64,000 nucleotides of DNA from Strix aluco (lineage: Eukaryota > Chordata > Aves > Strigiformes > Strigidae), in NCBI RefSeq assembly GCF_031877795.1, contig NC_133934.1:26229716-26293715 (forward strand). Direction: 5' to 3'. Numbering within the stretch: the first letter of the stretch is position 1; every line of letters starts with the position of its first letter. The notes beneath the pieces were generated by a model. The model did no database searches and was not told the origin of the DNA. It worked only from the letters and a program-made list of their open reading frames with translations. The translations under genes were made by a program, and so were the position numbers. Below, in pieces: positions 1 to 12,454 of the stretch.

Positions 1-2587
1 ACAGCTTTCAAATTGATGTTTGTTTCATATGTGGTCTTACAAACCAAATTATATTAATCAGTTTGTTCCATCAACAATAGTTTGCACTTAGCAAACACCT
101 TCCATCTGAGAATGTTAAGCTGCTTTACAAATAATTAACAACTCAAAACAGAATTATAGGCAATCAAATGCTGTTGTCTCTACTACATCTGTAAAAACCC
201 TCACTATAGACAAGTGACATTTTGTTTTTCAATAGAGTTAACCCAGAGTGAGACATCAGTGACACATATGAATTTGTGTATGGGGATCCTATCTTGACTC
301 ATATTAAATGTACCTATTTGTATTTGAGGTCTACTCCTGTACAATATAAATGTGGCTGTATACTGTAGACAATGTTTTTAATAGTCATCTTCTAATCAAC
401 CTCTTGAAGGTGTGTATGAATACAATGAGCTGTCCCTGATTGTCTTTAACCTGTCAATATTGCATTCTGTTTAGTTGTTTTTTGGCAAAGTCATCTTTCT
501 CCACTTCACCTAGAAATGTGTGATTGCTGAGATTTACCTGGTGCTGTTGTCATGCTACCTGGCACTGTGTATAATACAGCTGTCTTCAGCAGAGTTTTTC
601 TTGTTGAGCCGACACAACCATATACCTTTCATTAAACAGCAGTGTTAGTAGCCTGTGTCTGGGGAAAAAAAAATCCTAACCAGGTGAGAAATCACTAGAA
701 GCAGAGAACAAAGGAAGCCTAGCCCCAGCACCCACCCTGGGCTAGACCTGTGGGAGAGGACAGTGAAGGTAAGCGAGGGGACGGCACTGGCCGCTTACAT
801 TTTCTTATGATGAGACTGTTAAGAAATCCATTTTATAATATTTTAACTGTATCTTGCAGTTTGTCTCACGAGTACAATTTTGCTGACTTCCCTTTTCAGC
901 TACCAAACCTGCATTTCAAAGGTTAATGTTACTTTATCAGTATTTTCAAAGACAGACCTTGAACAAATGTTACAAGCATGACCTTAGAAACCATAAACAA
1001 CTGATACACAAAATTTCACAAACTGTAATTCTTTGGTACTCCCTAGTTTAACCACATATCTACCTGACATCAGGTCTTTTGTTTTTTTAAACTGTCAAGG
1101 CTGTGTGTTTCTAGATAAATTAACTGAAATTATTGTCAAAGGTAAGCAATGCTGTTTGGCTTGGTAATGATGTCAGTCTAACTTGGCACTCTAAGTATTT
1201 CACAATGCTTCTCCATGGTTTTTTCTGGGTGCAAACAGTTATTTTCTTTCCAGCTTAAGAGTATAGAGCCACATGTCAGGAATAATGTAAACTCTGAGTT
1301 ACTTGACAACTCCTCAGCTGGTGGAGGTCAACTCCCCTCCCCTGTGTCAGATCCTCTGGCGTGATTCACGCTGCGATCCAGGGTCACCCTTCTCTGACAC
1401 CCTAGCTCTCTCCTTTTCCTATGGGACTCTGACAATGCTAGTGGTTCCTCAGTCTCACATATATTCCCTTTTTTTGGTGTAAATTTTGATTGCTGCATTC
1501 TCTTATTTAAGTAATTAACATGACATTTGAAAGTAATTCTGGTGTGTGACAATGTTAAGCTTTCTAAAACATTATTATATTCAGAAAAATGGAATTAAGA
1601 TGTGATACAAGGTATGCTTTCATTGTCACTAACACGAGTAGCAAAACTTCTGTCTGTTCTTGGGCAGTGAATATTTGGCCGATTATGAGGACTGAAACAT
1701 GCCATACCCAATAGATCTTAAGAGATACTGCGGCCAAATTTCCTTTTAAAACCAAAGTGTTGTTGCTGTCTACTTAAAATGAATAAGCTCCATTCTATGC
1801 TGCTGCATGTACTGCCAGAAAAATTATTATTACAGCAGCTTCAAAGAAGAAATTATCTAAAATCTTGGATCAAAATGCTCATGCAGAAGTGTGAAACTTG
1901 TCATTTGGGTTCAAAGTTTGCACCTGGGTCCTTTCTCCAAGTTTTTACATTTAGGGACTGTGCAAATATCAAAAGTTGAACACTTATATGATTAGACTAA
2001 ACTGAAACAAATGGAAGTGTATTCCAAGAAGAGGGATGGGGTGGATCTGGATTGATCAGAGTAAATCCAGATAAGCCCCATAGCACAGAGCCAACACTGA
2101 CAAAGGAAACATCATTTGAGATGCATAATTTATGGAACAATTGTAAAGATGGTTTAAAATTTTAACCATATCAGCAATCACTGCTTGTCAAAGAAAGACC
2201 TAGATGGGACTGTCTACATCATGGATCTCAAATGCCACCATTAATAGCTGTTTAGTCCCAAAGTGTCCATGTAACAGCTATTCACATCTCTGCTGGGACT
2301 TCTTGTGTGATTTAGACCTATGTTAAAAGGCAAAAAGCCACAGCCCTAATGTGTCATAGGAACAACGCACATGAGATACTGAACATTACCATCATCTTGA
2401 GGTACCTTGCAGTATAACAGTAATTGCCCATTACAACTGTGCAGGGTAATTAGCGTGCCTTAAGAGTTTGTTAATATTTCCATAAAAGTCTGCAGTGAAT
2501 CAGATGCAGCTACCTGCCTGTCTAGCTGCTGACACACACAGATTTATTAGGGAGTTATAATTTAAATGCTTTTTTTTCTCTCATCAG
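1..2587 (+). other. KLB: KLB intron 1 (right-hand part), no other gene seen
   Basis: The stretch is AT-rich and carries no exon I can recognise. It ends with a good acceptor (a tract of T and C followed by CAG at 2585–2587). Open frames here are short and unlike known proteins on both strands. Confidence 0.75.
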
Positions 2588-5500
2588 GCTCATGCAAAAG
2601 TTTGGCATAACTACAAAAAACACTTTCAACCATATCAGAAGGGGATGATGTCCATAGTGTTGGGATCCCACTGGATTGAACCTAACAAATCGGAAGATGT
2701 TTTGGACATTTCTAAATGTCAGCAGTCTATGGAGAGAGTACTTGGATGGTTTGCTAAACCCATCCATGGAGACGGTGATTATCCAGAAGAACTGAAAAAT
2801 GAATTCTCATTTTTGCCACGCTTTACTGAGGATGAAAAAAACTACATAAAGGGGACAGCTGACTTCTTTGCATTTTCCTTTGGTCCTAATAACTTTAAAC
2901 CTCCAAACACTCTACCAAAAATGGGACAAAATTTGTCACTCAATTTGAGGGAAGTACTGAACTGGATTCAACTGGAATACAACAGTCCTCGAATCTTGAT
3001 TGCAGAAAATGGCTGGTTCACTGACAGCCATGTGAAAACAGATGACACCACAGCCATCTACATGATGAAAAACTTCGTTAATAAGGTTTTACAAGGTTTG
3101 TACACAAGTTAGTTGTTGGATTTTTGGAGAGCTTTTTAAAATCATTTTATATTTAGCTCTGTAATAATTTAATCTTTCTTTTTAAAGAGATAATGGCAAC
3201 TAAGTTAATTATTAATTATTTATACTGCATGAGTACAAGTCATGGATCGGGATCTACTGGTGCTAGGTGTTGTACAAACACAGAAAAAAACATAGTCCCT
3301 GTCCCAGAAAGCTAAAGTCCAACATATGTGTTGGATTTTAAAACTAAATAAGTACAAAACCAAGTCAGAAATTAATGAAAATAAATCTATTGGATATCAC
3401 TTTTCCCTGCTGGCAGCCCAACTGTAAAACCTTTGTGCAGGTACATACCTTGACAGCAGGAAAACGAGACCATGACTACAGACTGTCATTGCCATGCTGG
3501 GGTTTGTACTCCAATGTAAAATGCATGAAGAAAATCAGCAGGAGGGCAATCACTCTTCAGGATTATTGCATACCAAACAGAGATAATATGTTTTAATAGC
3601 ACACTTTTAATCTTGGTATTTGCCCTTCGTAAAGCCAGTGTACAGGGGTGCTCTCTCAAGGCAAAATACTTAATTTTGTATGAAATATAAATGCGGCTAG
3701 TACCTAAAGCCTCTGCACAACCAGTATTTCTTTTCCCCCTCACCCAGTTTGTAGGTTCAGTGCTGGGAGAGGGACAGCTGCTGGTCCCAAGAGCCATCCT
3801 CCCAGTAGGCTGCCCCACTACTGATGCCACACTGCAGTGGTGGGGTGGCTTGGATCCCTTTACAAAAACCTTTCTTATCCTCAAAAACACGAGTAATCAT
3901 TTACTCTGACACCAAGTCAGGAAGCACTGTATCACCAACAAATATAATTAAGCTCCAAACAAAGATTATCCAGATATATTTAAAGCTGGTTCAGATTGCA
4001 AACTTCACATAGTGCAGCTGTGCAATATGTCATGCCTTTTCCAGATTTTGAGGAGGTTACATTCCAGTATTTGGTTTATGACATTTTAAATACCACAGTG
4101 ACACACCAGGAAAGTCTAGATGCAGGCCTGGATTTGGAGGTGTGGAACAGGTCGATTTCTGGACACATACATAAGAAAATCCATAGTGTGTTCTTTTTTT
4201 TGAATCCTCTCCAGCAGACCTGGCTGTGATAACCATCCATGAATTCCCACTTCTGAAATACTTGGTCAATGTTCAGCCACTAACTACTTCTCAGGAACTG
4301 TCATCTACATTTTTACATACGCAGATACTTCAACCTCTACCTCAAAATACAGGATTATCTCCTAACTAATGCATTTTTTGTGAAGAAAACTTTAATTTAT
4401 CTGATCAGAAATAATATTTGGAACATATTTTCATATTTTTACTTACAGAGAATTCAGGTATACATTTGCTGTTTGCAGCAAAATCAGTGAGATCATGTTA
4501 ACTTCAAAACATTTATATAGGCCAAATTGTAATGGGATGGTGACTGTTAAGATAGCATGTAACAGGTGATAAGGAGCTATTCTCCTGTGTGTGTGTTTGT
4601 GTTCAAGGAGAATGCTGTAAACTTTGCACTGTATGTCTGTAACTCACACCACTGTGAGTCATGAAAATATGTGATGTATAACATCACCATTGCAATGAAC
4701 TGACCTCAATTATGATACAAGGATGCAATTGAAACTACAGCTTCTTAGTGGCATGGATATGCCTGTCAATAGTGAAACAACTGCTTCTGCAGAAGGACTC
4801 CAAGGCTTCACCTATAGCAGACACAGAAATGCCTTGAGCTCTCCTTCCATGGACGTCACCTCTAGCTCCTGACCTCTTCTACCTTCAGCCTCTTGTTCCT
4901 GCCCCCAGTCATACCCTTGGTCTTTAGGAGGATTTTCTCATTCCCACTCTAACATTTAGTGAGGATCCTGACTTCTGTTTCTGCCCGCTCCTTTCACTGT
5001 CACTGCTGATAATGCTACAAACATACTCTCACGCTGATCCACAGGATCTCTACCTATCACCTAAGTATTAATTCTTTTTACCACAAAATATACATAAAAT
5101 AGAGCTTTTTTTCCTCTGCCCATTTAAACAGCCAAAAATTCTCATCTAGGCATGTACCGTCTTGAGTACCACAGCATCTTTTGCTCTGACAATTAAACTT
5201 AGCCCCTCTCCATTCAGTATGATTCTAGAAAAAAAAAAATGTTCTCTCAGTTGTCAGTTATGCTGTCCCTATATGTCTACTTCCATTTGTTCAAGCTTCC
5301 TCATTGCAGACATGAAGTACACATCTTTACTTGCAAGGCCCTTCTGGACTATCTCTTTATCCTCTACATCATTCTCCACCTCTGCATTTTGCAACTGATA
5401 TCTTCAGACATTTTTGTACTTTCTCTCATGGTTTCCCTAATATTTGTAAGTTGCTTTTCTTGAAAATACATGCCATTGTATTGTTTCGTTACATTCCCTC

Positions 5501-8500
5501 ATCTTCTTACCAGTATTCTGGCCTTGTCTGTCAGCTTCTCATATACTTACATTGCAAGCTCTTGGGATTTCTGATTTCTTCATCCAGCAGTTAGTAAAAT
5601 ATCATGCTGGACTATGACAGTACTGCTGGGTACCTTATTACTCTGCTGCCCAAATACAAGTACTGCGCAAAACTGGCTCCTGCTGAAGTTGCAGCATGGT
5701 GTGACTAAGGCAAAAAAGTACAGTTGAAATACAAAATTATGCAAAGTGAAGAGTCCTGAGAAAATAAGACAAGGCAATTTTGGGCGAGAACAGAGTTTTA
5801 GATCAGAATACTTCATCTGTATTCCTTGGCTTACTCTCAGAGGACTACAGGTAAAAGACGGCTGTCCATCTGTGTCAAAATCCTCAGTAACCCTACTTGG
5901 TCACTGCTTTGCCTTTGATATTCCAGCCATTATAAGGGTAATGTGAGTTTTTCTGCGTTATTCCCTAGCTTAAAACTGGTGACAGGCAGCTAACATAAGT
6001 GACCATGGAGTTTGGACTTTTTCTTCCAGGCTACCAGCTGGCGCACACTGTAAGTGGGTAACAAACATTGTTGTTAGTTGGTGCCCAGCAAGAAACTGCT
6101 TTAGAATTTCTGCTGCCCTTCCTGGTGAATCATGTTCCACATCTGAGAAAGCAGTCACTTTGTCATCTTTCTCATATATTATATGTAAAAGGTGATAAGT
6201 ATACTCCTTTGCAAGGTGGAGGGACGTTAAGATTACCTGAAGAAACACACTTGTGCTGCACCCATTCTGTGAATAAATCAAGCACCTCAGTCTCTAGGTT
6301 GATCAACCCAGCTTCTTCTAAAATCATTACGTATCCCATACCAACACATTTCATTTTACAATTTAGAAACTGAATAGAAATTCCTAAATGTTAGAGCTTG
6401 CAGAGATCTTTCAAATAAAGATTGAGAGTTTTAGCTTCATAACAAAGTCACAAACTAGATCAAATTTTGCACCCTTAATTTTTAGTCATGATTCTCTAAT
6501 TTTATTGGTATATTACTTACAAATCACCAAATGCAACTTAAAAGCTGGATGTGGCGCAATGTTTCATGTTTGCTCAGAGCAGAAATAAAGCATCCTACAG
6601 TAATTTAATTTCTTAAGGAACTAGTGATGTACTTTTAGTGAATAAAGACTAAGATATGTAATGTCTGTCACAGTTTTGCAATGAATTACAATGGGCCAAT
6701 AACCCTATTGAGCATTGAAAAAACCCTGAAGATTTTCAAAGTGAATAGGCCTTTCTCATAGACAACCCTTATATATGTTAGAGTCCTAAATATAAAAGAC
6801 TCATAGATATTGCTTTCTCTTATGCAGCTATTAAATACGACAACATAGATGTGTTTGGTTATGCAGCCTGGTCACTCCTTGATGGCTTTGAATGGCAGCA
6901 TGCTTACAACATCAGGCGTGGATTATTTTATGTAGATTTCAGAAGTGAAAAAAAGGAAAGGATTCCCAAGTCATCTGCACTTTATTATAAACAAATCATA
7001 CGAGAAAATGGCTTCTTCCCAAAGGAGTCTACCCCAAGCTTGCAAGCTCAGTTCTCCTGTGACTTCTCCTGGGGTATCACTGAATCTGTTCTCAAGGTAA
7101 GTGTAAAATATTGGGGAGACTGCTGGAGGCAGAGCAATCAACAACTTTACTTTGTGAATAAATGTCTATGTATGGCACCATGCATTCAGGAATCTCAATG
7201 CATACTGCAAACAGAAGTTAAACCCAGCCATAATTGCATAAGTTCAGTTTTATATACAGGTTTTTGGGTGAGCTAGTCACAGAGTGCTGGTGTGCTCCTG
7301 CAGCAGCAGACCCCGCTGCAGGAGCCCTTCCAAGGCTGGCCCGTCCTTCGCCTTCCCTCTGCTTGTGTCTCCACGGGGCAGATCTGATCAGATATTTCAG
7401 ACCAGTAAGTTGGCCCCAACCAATTGTTCCTGGGTTATTTTTAAACCAGGAGAGTTTCCCAATCCAGTTCGCAGTATGGCCATAGGGATGCCTATGACAG
7501 CGCAACAGAGAAGGTGGCACAGGGCAGGGACAAGGTGGTTATGCTGGTGGCAGCAGAGCTACCTGCAGTCTCGAGGTCTCATCTAAAGCTACTGAACAAG
7601 GCAGAAACAGATTCCTGGGTTGAGCCTGGCTCTAAGTGCCACTTAGACAAGCAGGTAAAAAGCCATTCTTTAAAAAAATACTTATATCACAGACAAAGAT
7701 GACCAACATCGGCACATACAACTTTTACCATCTGAGCTCACATTTGAAAACAGATCATACCACCTTTTTTCCAAACTAGTTCCTACAGTATCTATTTCTA
7801 CTTTAAATTTGGTAGATAAGCTAACCATATATCTGGCCAGTGTTGGGATACTCTTTTTGTCATCACATACAGAAAGATGGTCCAATGACCAACATCAGCC
7901 TCAAAAAATAACAAAACTCCATAATTTAATCTATTCACTGACGACCATAGGAAAAAGAGTAAAGCTTTGATGTATTTTGTTAATATACAGCATGGAAAAG
8001 TCCATTTTCTTAAATCAGATTTAATCTAAATATTTTAAACTTCACTATATTGTATTTCAAATCCTACAAAAAATATTTTAAAAAATTGGAATAGAAAGTG
8101 CTACACAGAACCTTGTTAACTAGTAGGAGATAGTAAAGATATAACTACATGCTACAAGCTGTTCGTGTCACATATTTGCATAGGCAGAAGGACTACCAGT
8201 AAAACCAAGGAACACTGTGCCACAGTTTCACAAGGTTGATCTCAGCAGCAGTGCCAAAATAATCCGTGCCTGCCTTGTATATGCCCTGGTGCTTGTTCTT
8301 ACCACGCCACTTTCCTGCCAGCTGCCTGAGAACTGCTGTTTGCACAACCGCAGAGTGAACTCAATCAGGGAGATTTATCTGTGTGAAAATATATGTTGTA
8401 TAGGCTGGTGGCAGGGCAAATGCCAATGTGTAGCTGAGTAGAAAGGAGAATGCAATTTTAATGTTTCCTGTAGATAAAGGAACAGAACGGGTAAGACAAC

Positions 8501-11500
8501 CACTAGCACAGTCAAAGCCCATATAGGTGAGTTGGTTATCCTCTTCCCCTTGGAGCATCTAAGCAGGACCTTCTGACATCCAGCACTAATCCTACAGCCA
8601 AACACAGGCAGAAATGCAGACTATGAGCAGGCATTCATTTAATTAAGCCCCATTGTAACATACCATTTTTATTTTCACAGGCAGAATCCATGGCTTCCTC
8701 ACCGCAGTTCTGCGATTCCAACCTCTACCTCTGGAATGTCACAGGAGATGGGCTCCTGCACAAAGTTAAAGGGGTGAAGCTAAAAACGCGACCAGCACAG
8801 TGCACGGATTTTGTCAGTATTAAAAAGCAACTTGACCTCCTGGAAAAAATGAAAGTCACCCATTACAGATTTGCTCTTGACTGGTCACTGATTTTACCCA
8901 ACGGAGATTTGTCAGTGGTCAACAGGCAAGTTCTTAGGTATTACAGATGCGTGATTAGCGAAGTACTGAAACTCAATGTTCAATCCATGGTCACCTTATA
9001 TTATCCAACTCACGCCTACCTGGGCCTGCCGGGTCCTTTGCTGCAGACAGGGGGATGGCTGAACCAGTCTACTGCCTATGCTTTTCAGGACTATGCAGCT
9101 TTATGTTTTCGGGAACTTGGTGATTTGGTTAAACTTTGGATTACAATAAACGAGCCTAACCGGCTAAGCGATGTCTACAATAGGAGCAGCAATGATACAT
9201 ATCGGGCAGCACACAATTTATTAATAGCACATGCCATGGCCTGGAGAATATATGACGAGCAGTACCGGTCCTTTCAATATGGCAAAGTGTCCCTGTCCCT
9301 GCATTCAGACTGGGCTGAACCTGCCAACCCCTACTTCGAATCTCATTCAAAAGCTGCCAACAGGTTTCTTCAGTTTGAAATAGGCTGGTTTGCTGATCCC
9401 ATATTTAAGACTGGGGACTATCCAGCTACTATGAGGGAATACATCAGCTTTAAACACAGAAAAGGCCTCTCGTACTCTTTGTTGCCATCTTTCACAAGCG
9501 AGGAAAAGCAGCTCATCAAAGGTGCAGCTGACTTTTATGCACTGAACCATTTCACCACCAGATTTGTGATTCATGAACCTCAGAATGGGAGCCAGTATGA
9601 ATTTGATCGTGACATTCAATTTCTGCAGGATATCACCTGCCTGAGCTCCCCTTCTCGTTTGGCAGTGGTGCCTTGGGGACTGCGCAAAGTTCTCAGATGG
9701 ATTAAAAAAACCTACGGTGACATTGATATTTACATCACAGCAAACGGAATAGATGACCAGTCCTTAGACAATGATGAACTTCGAAATTATTACTTGGGAA
9801 AATATGTACAAGAGGTTTTAAAAGGTGAGTATATGATAGATTCAAGTTCCTCGGGGCCATTTCTGTGGCACAGACCCAGGCATTCCTTAAACAAGCACCT
9901 AAGACTTGCCCCAGACAGAGCAAGCAGCTCTGGTCAAGAAGCAGGAACCGGCCATCAGCATTCATCCCCCTGAGGGGCCTGATTCTGCAGTCACACTCAG
10001 GGCAGATACACCACAAAGCAATGGCATCAAGCCCCTCACGTGAAATGCAGCCACAGCTGCTTCCAGTTTAAACCATGTGAGAAGCCATCTGGGCATGCCT
10101 ATACAGCAGAGTAGTTATTCAGAAGCGAGTAGGTGGCACTTCAGACAGACAACTCCCAAGATACAACTCTAATTTCTGCTCTACAAAGAAAGGCAGGAGC
10201 CTCCTTACTTGCTTGCTGAACTAGAGTCACTGGACAGAAAAGCACAAGCAAGTCCAAGGAGACCCAGAGGGACATACAGAAGAAGTACAGCAGGTCACCA
10301 GATTTTTAAGGAGTTGCTGTTGAAGGGAGAGTCAAACTCTAGTTCCTGTTCCACTACTTGCTTTCTCCTGAGCACGTACAGAAATCTAGTTCTTCACTTT
10401 AGAGAAAAATTATTAACAATCATGAAGGTACTGGACAAAAAAGTTCAAGACAATGATCTACAGCAATAGCTTGTTAAATGAGAAATATTGCGGGTACCTC
10501 ACCCCTCCCATCCCTCTTCCTCCAACCAAACATTAAAAGGAAAGCAGTGAGCCACAGGACACCAGAAAGGCCTCAGTACCTGAACCATACAGCCAAAACA
10601 AGACATACAATACATCCCTGCACTCATTATTCCCTATTGTGAACACCAGTGAGTTCCCTGACAGGGACATGGGGTGCTTAAAGCTCTTCCAAGGCACCTG
10701 TCCTCAAACACAGTCTATGTATTCTGGCTTCTCCTCTCTAGGAGCTAGCTACGTAAAAAATGAGACAGGTCTTATTCATGGCTAATCAGGGCTTCAGATT
10801 ACTTTTAGACACCAACAAGAAACAGAGCATTCCCCCTCCAGGGCTTAGCTCTTTCTCAATTACTATAGGACTAGTGAGCATTTGCTGATTTATTTTCCAC
10901 AATAATTTCACACTGCAAACAAAAGAACAGTAAGTTACTAAAGGAAATAAGTTATTAAAGGAAATGGTTGTTTGAAGGGCACTTCATCATAGTATTCCCA
11001 TTTTAATTTTCAGATAGCGTGACACTTCATAGTACTCACAAAAAGATCCCAACTGACAATATTCTTGCTTAATCTGGGTTACATCCCCAATTATGCTCTC
11101 TGCTTACACATGAATTGGAGAGATGTTTACTCACCAAGGTCTGCTATTTATGATTTCATTGTTTTCACCCAACACTTGGGTGCAGCAGTGTAACAGAGTC
11201 ACATGTGCTGCAGGGTTAAGCAGCTGGGTTTGGAGCAGGGCAGGAATTTTCAGAAAGCTCCTCTCATGGCACAGATGAGCAGCTGCTCCCCTTGAGTCAT
11301 TGCAGCTGGGTTCAGTAAAGAGCAGCATCTGGCTTTTCCCAGGAAAGCAAGCTCCCAGCTCTAACTCTGTTCAAATCCAGCTTTCACAGAGTAGGTCCAG
11401 AAAATTCCCAAATTCTACTTTTTTTTTTTTTTAAACAATGATGCACTGTTTCTACTTAAGACAGCTAAGTATTATTAGAAGCAGTAAGTGTAAGGAAATA

Positions 11501-11993
11501 TTTTATGATCCAAATACAGGTTTTTTTAATTGATTGATTAATCATTTGAAATCTGAACTCATTACCAGAAAGTTTGCAGGTCATACAAGGTTTTATTAAT
11601 ATATGGTTTTGGTTTTCTTTTCCCTTCCCAGCATACTACATTGATAAAGTCAAGATTAAAGGCTACTATGCATTTAAGCTGACTGAAGAGAAATCTAAGC
11701 CCAGATTTGGATTCTTCACTTCAGATTCAAAAGGAAAGCCTTCAGTAAAATTTTACAATAACCTGATAAGCAACAACGGCTTTCCTGCTGACTATTCAGT
11801 CTGTGGTCCCTCCAACCAAGAAAAGCAGTGTAGCTTCTGTTTGTTTATTTCTCAAAAGAAGCCGCTAATATTCTTTGCCTGCTGCCTTTTCTCTACCCTT
11901 ATCTTGCTTTTAACTATTATTGTTTTTCACAAAAGAAAAAGAAGAAAACGTTTTAAGGCAAAAAGCATCCAGTGCATCTGTGTTTCATTTTAA
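2588..11993 (+). CDS. KLB: Beta-klotho, C-terminal three quarters (coding exons 2–5)
   Basis: Beta-klotho is a single-pass membrane co-receptor that lets FGF19-type endocrine FGFs signal through FGF receptors. Coding exons in the window are 2588–3095, 6828–7096, 8681–9824 and 11632–11993 (stop TAA 11991–11993), all with AG/GT borders and matching phases, giving 760 residues. The first coding exon lies left of the window (human protein about 1044 residues). Exon 2 opens with AHAKVWHNY and holds the second half of the KL1 glycosidase-like domain, including GSHWIEP and the ILIAENGW strand. Exon 3 finishes KL1 ([15 protein letters not shown]). Exon 4 holds most of KL2 ([18 protein letters not shown]). 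Exon 5 ends KL2 and adds a hydrophobic helix (about [20 protein letters not shown]) and a basic cytoplasmic tail. It is convergent with RPL9. Very close match to recalled human KLB along the whole length. Confidence 0.97.
3096..6827 (+). other. KLB: KLB intron 2
   Basis: The intron runs from a GTTTGT donor to a TATGCAG acceptor. It holds the old repeat relic at 3246–3322, a C/T-rich stretch around 4800–5600 of unknown origin, and an antisense coding-like patch at about 5970–6354 described in the findings. Nothing else is recognisable. Confidence 0.8.
3246..3322 (+). repeat. Relic of an old amniote interspersed repeat
   Basis: The segment, with TGCTAGGTGTTGTACAAACA followed by a GTCCCTGTCCCAGAAAGCT block, resembles a decayed repeat tail common in reptile and bird genomes (a consensus like GCTGTACAAACACA then CAGTCCCTGCCCC). 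I cannot assign it firmly to a MIR-like SINE or a CR1/L3 family. A weaker fragment of the same type may lie near 24241–24275. Confidence 0.45.
7294..7325. other. Perfect 11-bp inverted repeat (hairpin) in KLB intron 3
   Basis: GCTCCTGCAGC at 7294–7304 is matched by its exact reverse complement GCTGCAGGAGC at 7315–7325, with a 10-nt loop. It sits in a GC-rich patch (about 7262–7600) inside an otherwise AT-rich intron. The structure is seen directly. Any function is unknown. Confidence 0.7.
8681..9824 (+). CDS. KLB: KLB large exon 4: most of the KL2 domain
   Basis: This exon of 1144 nt starts in phase 0 after a pyrimidine-rich acceptor and ends in phase 1 at a strong GTGAGT donor. Its frame is open throughout. 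The acid/base glutamate of family 1 glycosidases is present in TINEP (GAG 9152–9154). The nucleophile glutamate is replaced: the strand reads YITANGIDD, with alanine (GCA 9740–9742) where active enzymes have glutamate. This is the known pseudo-enzyme state of beta-klotho KL2, where human reads [13 protein letters not shown] and the FKTGDYPA segment match the family. An in-frame read-through past the donor up to a stop near 9973 is intron, since human homology stops at the GT. Confidence 0.95.
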
Positions 11994-12427
11994 GACAGGG
12001 GTACAAGCCCACTTTCAGTGAGATCCATCCCTATTTGCGTTCTACAGAGGATGATGCAGATCAGACAACTGTAGAAAAGCGCTACGTGAGTCACTCCAAT
12101 CATAACACACCAAGCATTTCATTTGAAAATGGAAAGTAATCGTGTGCACAGGAAGAAGAGCTACGATGACATTTGTTTCTGCTAAAATTACTTTTATCAA
12201 CCTGCTGTATGCAGAAGATAAATCCATCTATTTAAAAAAAAAGAAAGAAGAACATTTTATGACTCTCCTGTGCCTTTGAATAATCTTTCAGTTTGACTTG
12301 AAAAGAGACAGTAAGCTGTGAGAACCGATATGCACTTTTCTATGAACCTCTAGGCCACAGCGTCTTGTGACGTATATTCATGTTATGAATGTTGTTAAGC
12401 ATAAAAATGCAGTTGTTACGGTTTACA

Positions 12428-12433
12428 AATAAA
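12428..12433 (+). terminator. KLB: KLB poly(A) signal
   Basis: AATAAA lies 435 nt after the KLB stop codon and is the first canonical hexamer on this strand. It predicts a transcript end near 12450. A second candidate lies near 12769 (AAATAAATA). Confidence 0.6.
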
Positions 12434-12454
12434 TGTGTTATTAAAACCCACAAA

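Noticed and set aside
9825-9973. In-frame extension of KLB exon 4 past the donor
   Set aside because: Homology to KLB stops exactly at the GTGAGT donor and resumes in frame at 11632, so this is intron read-through.
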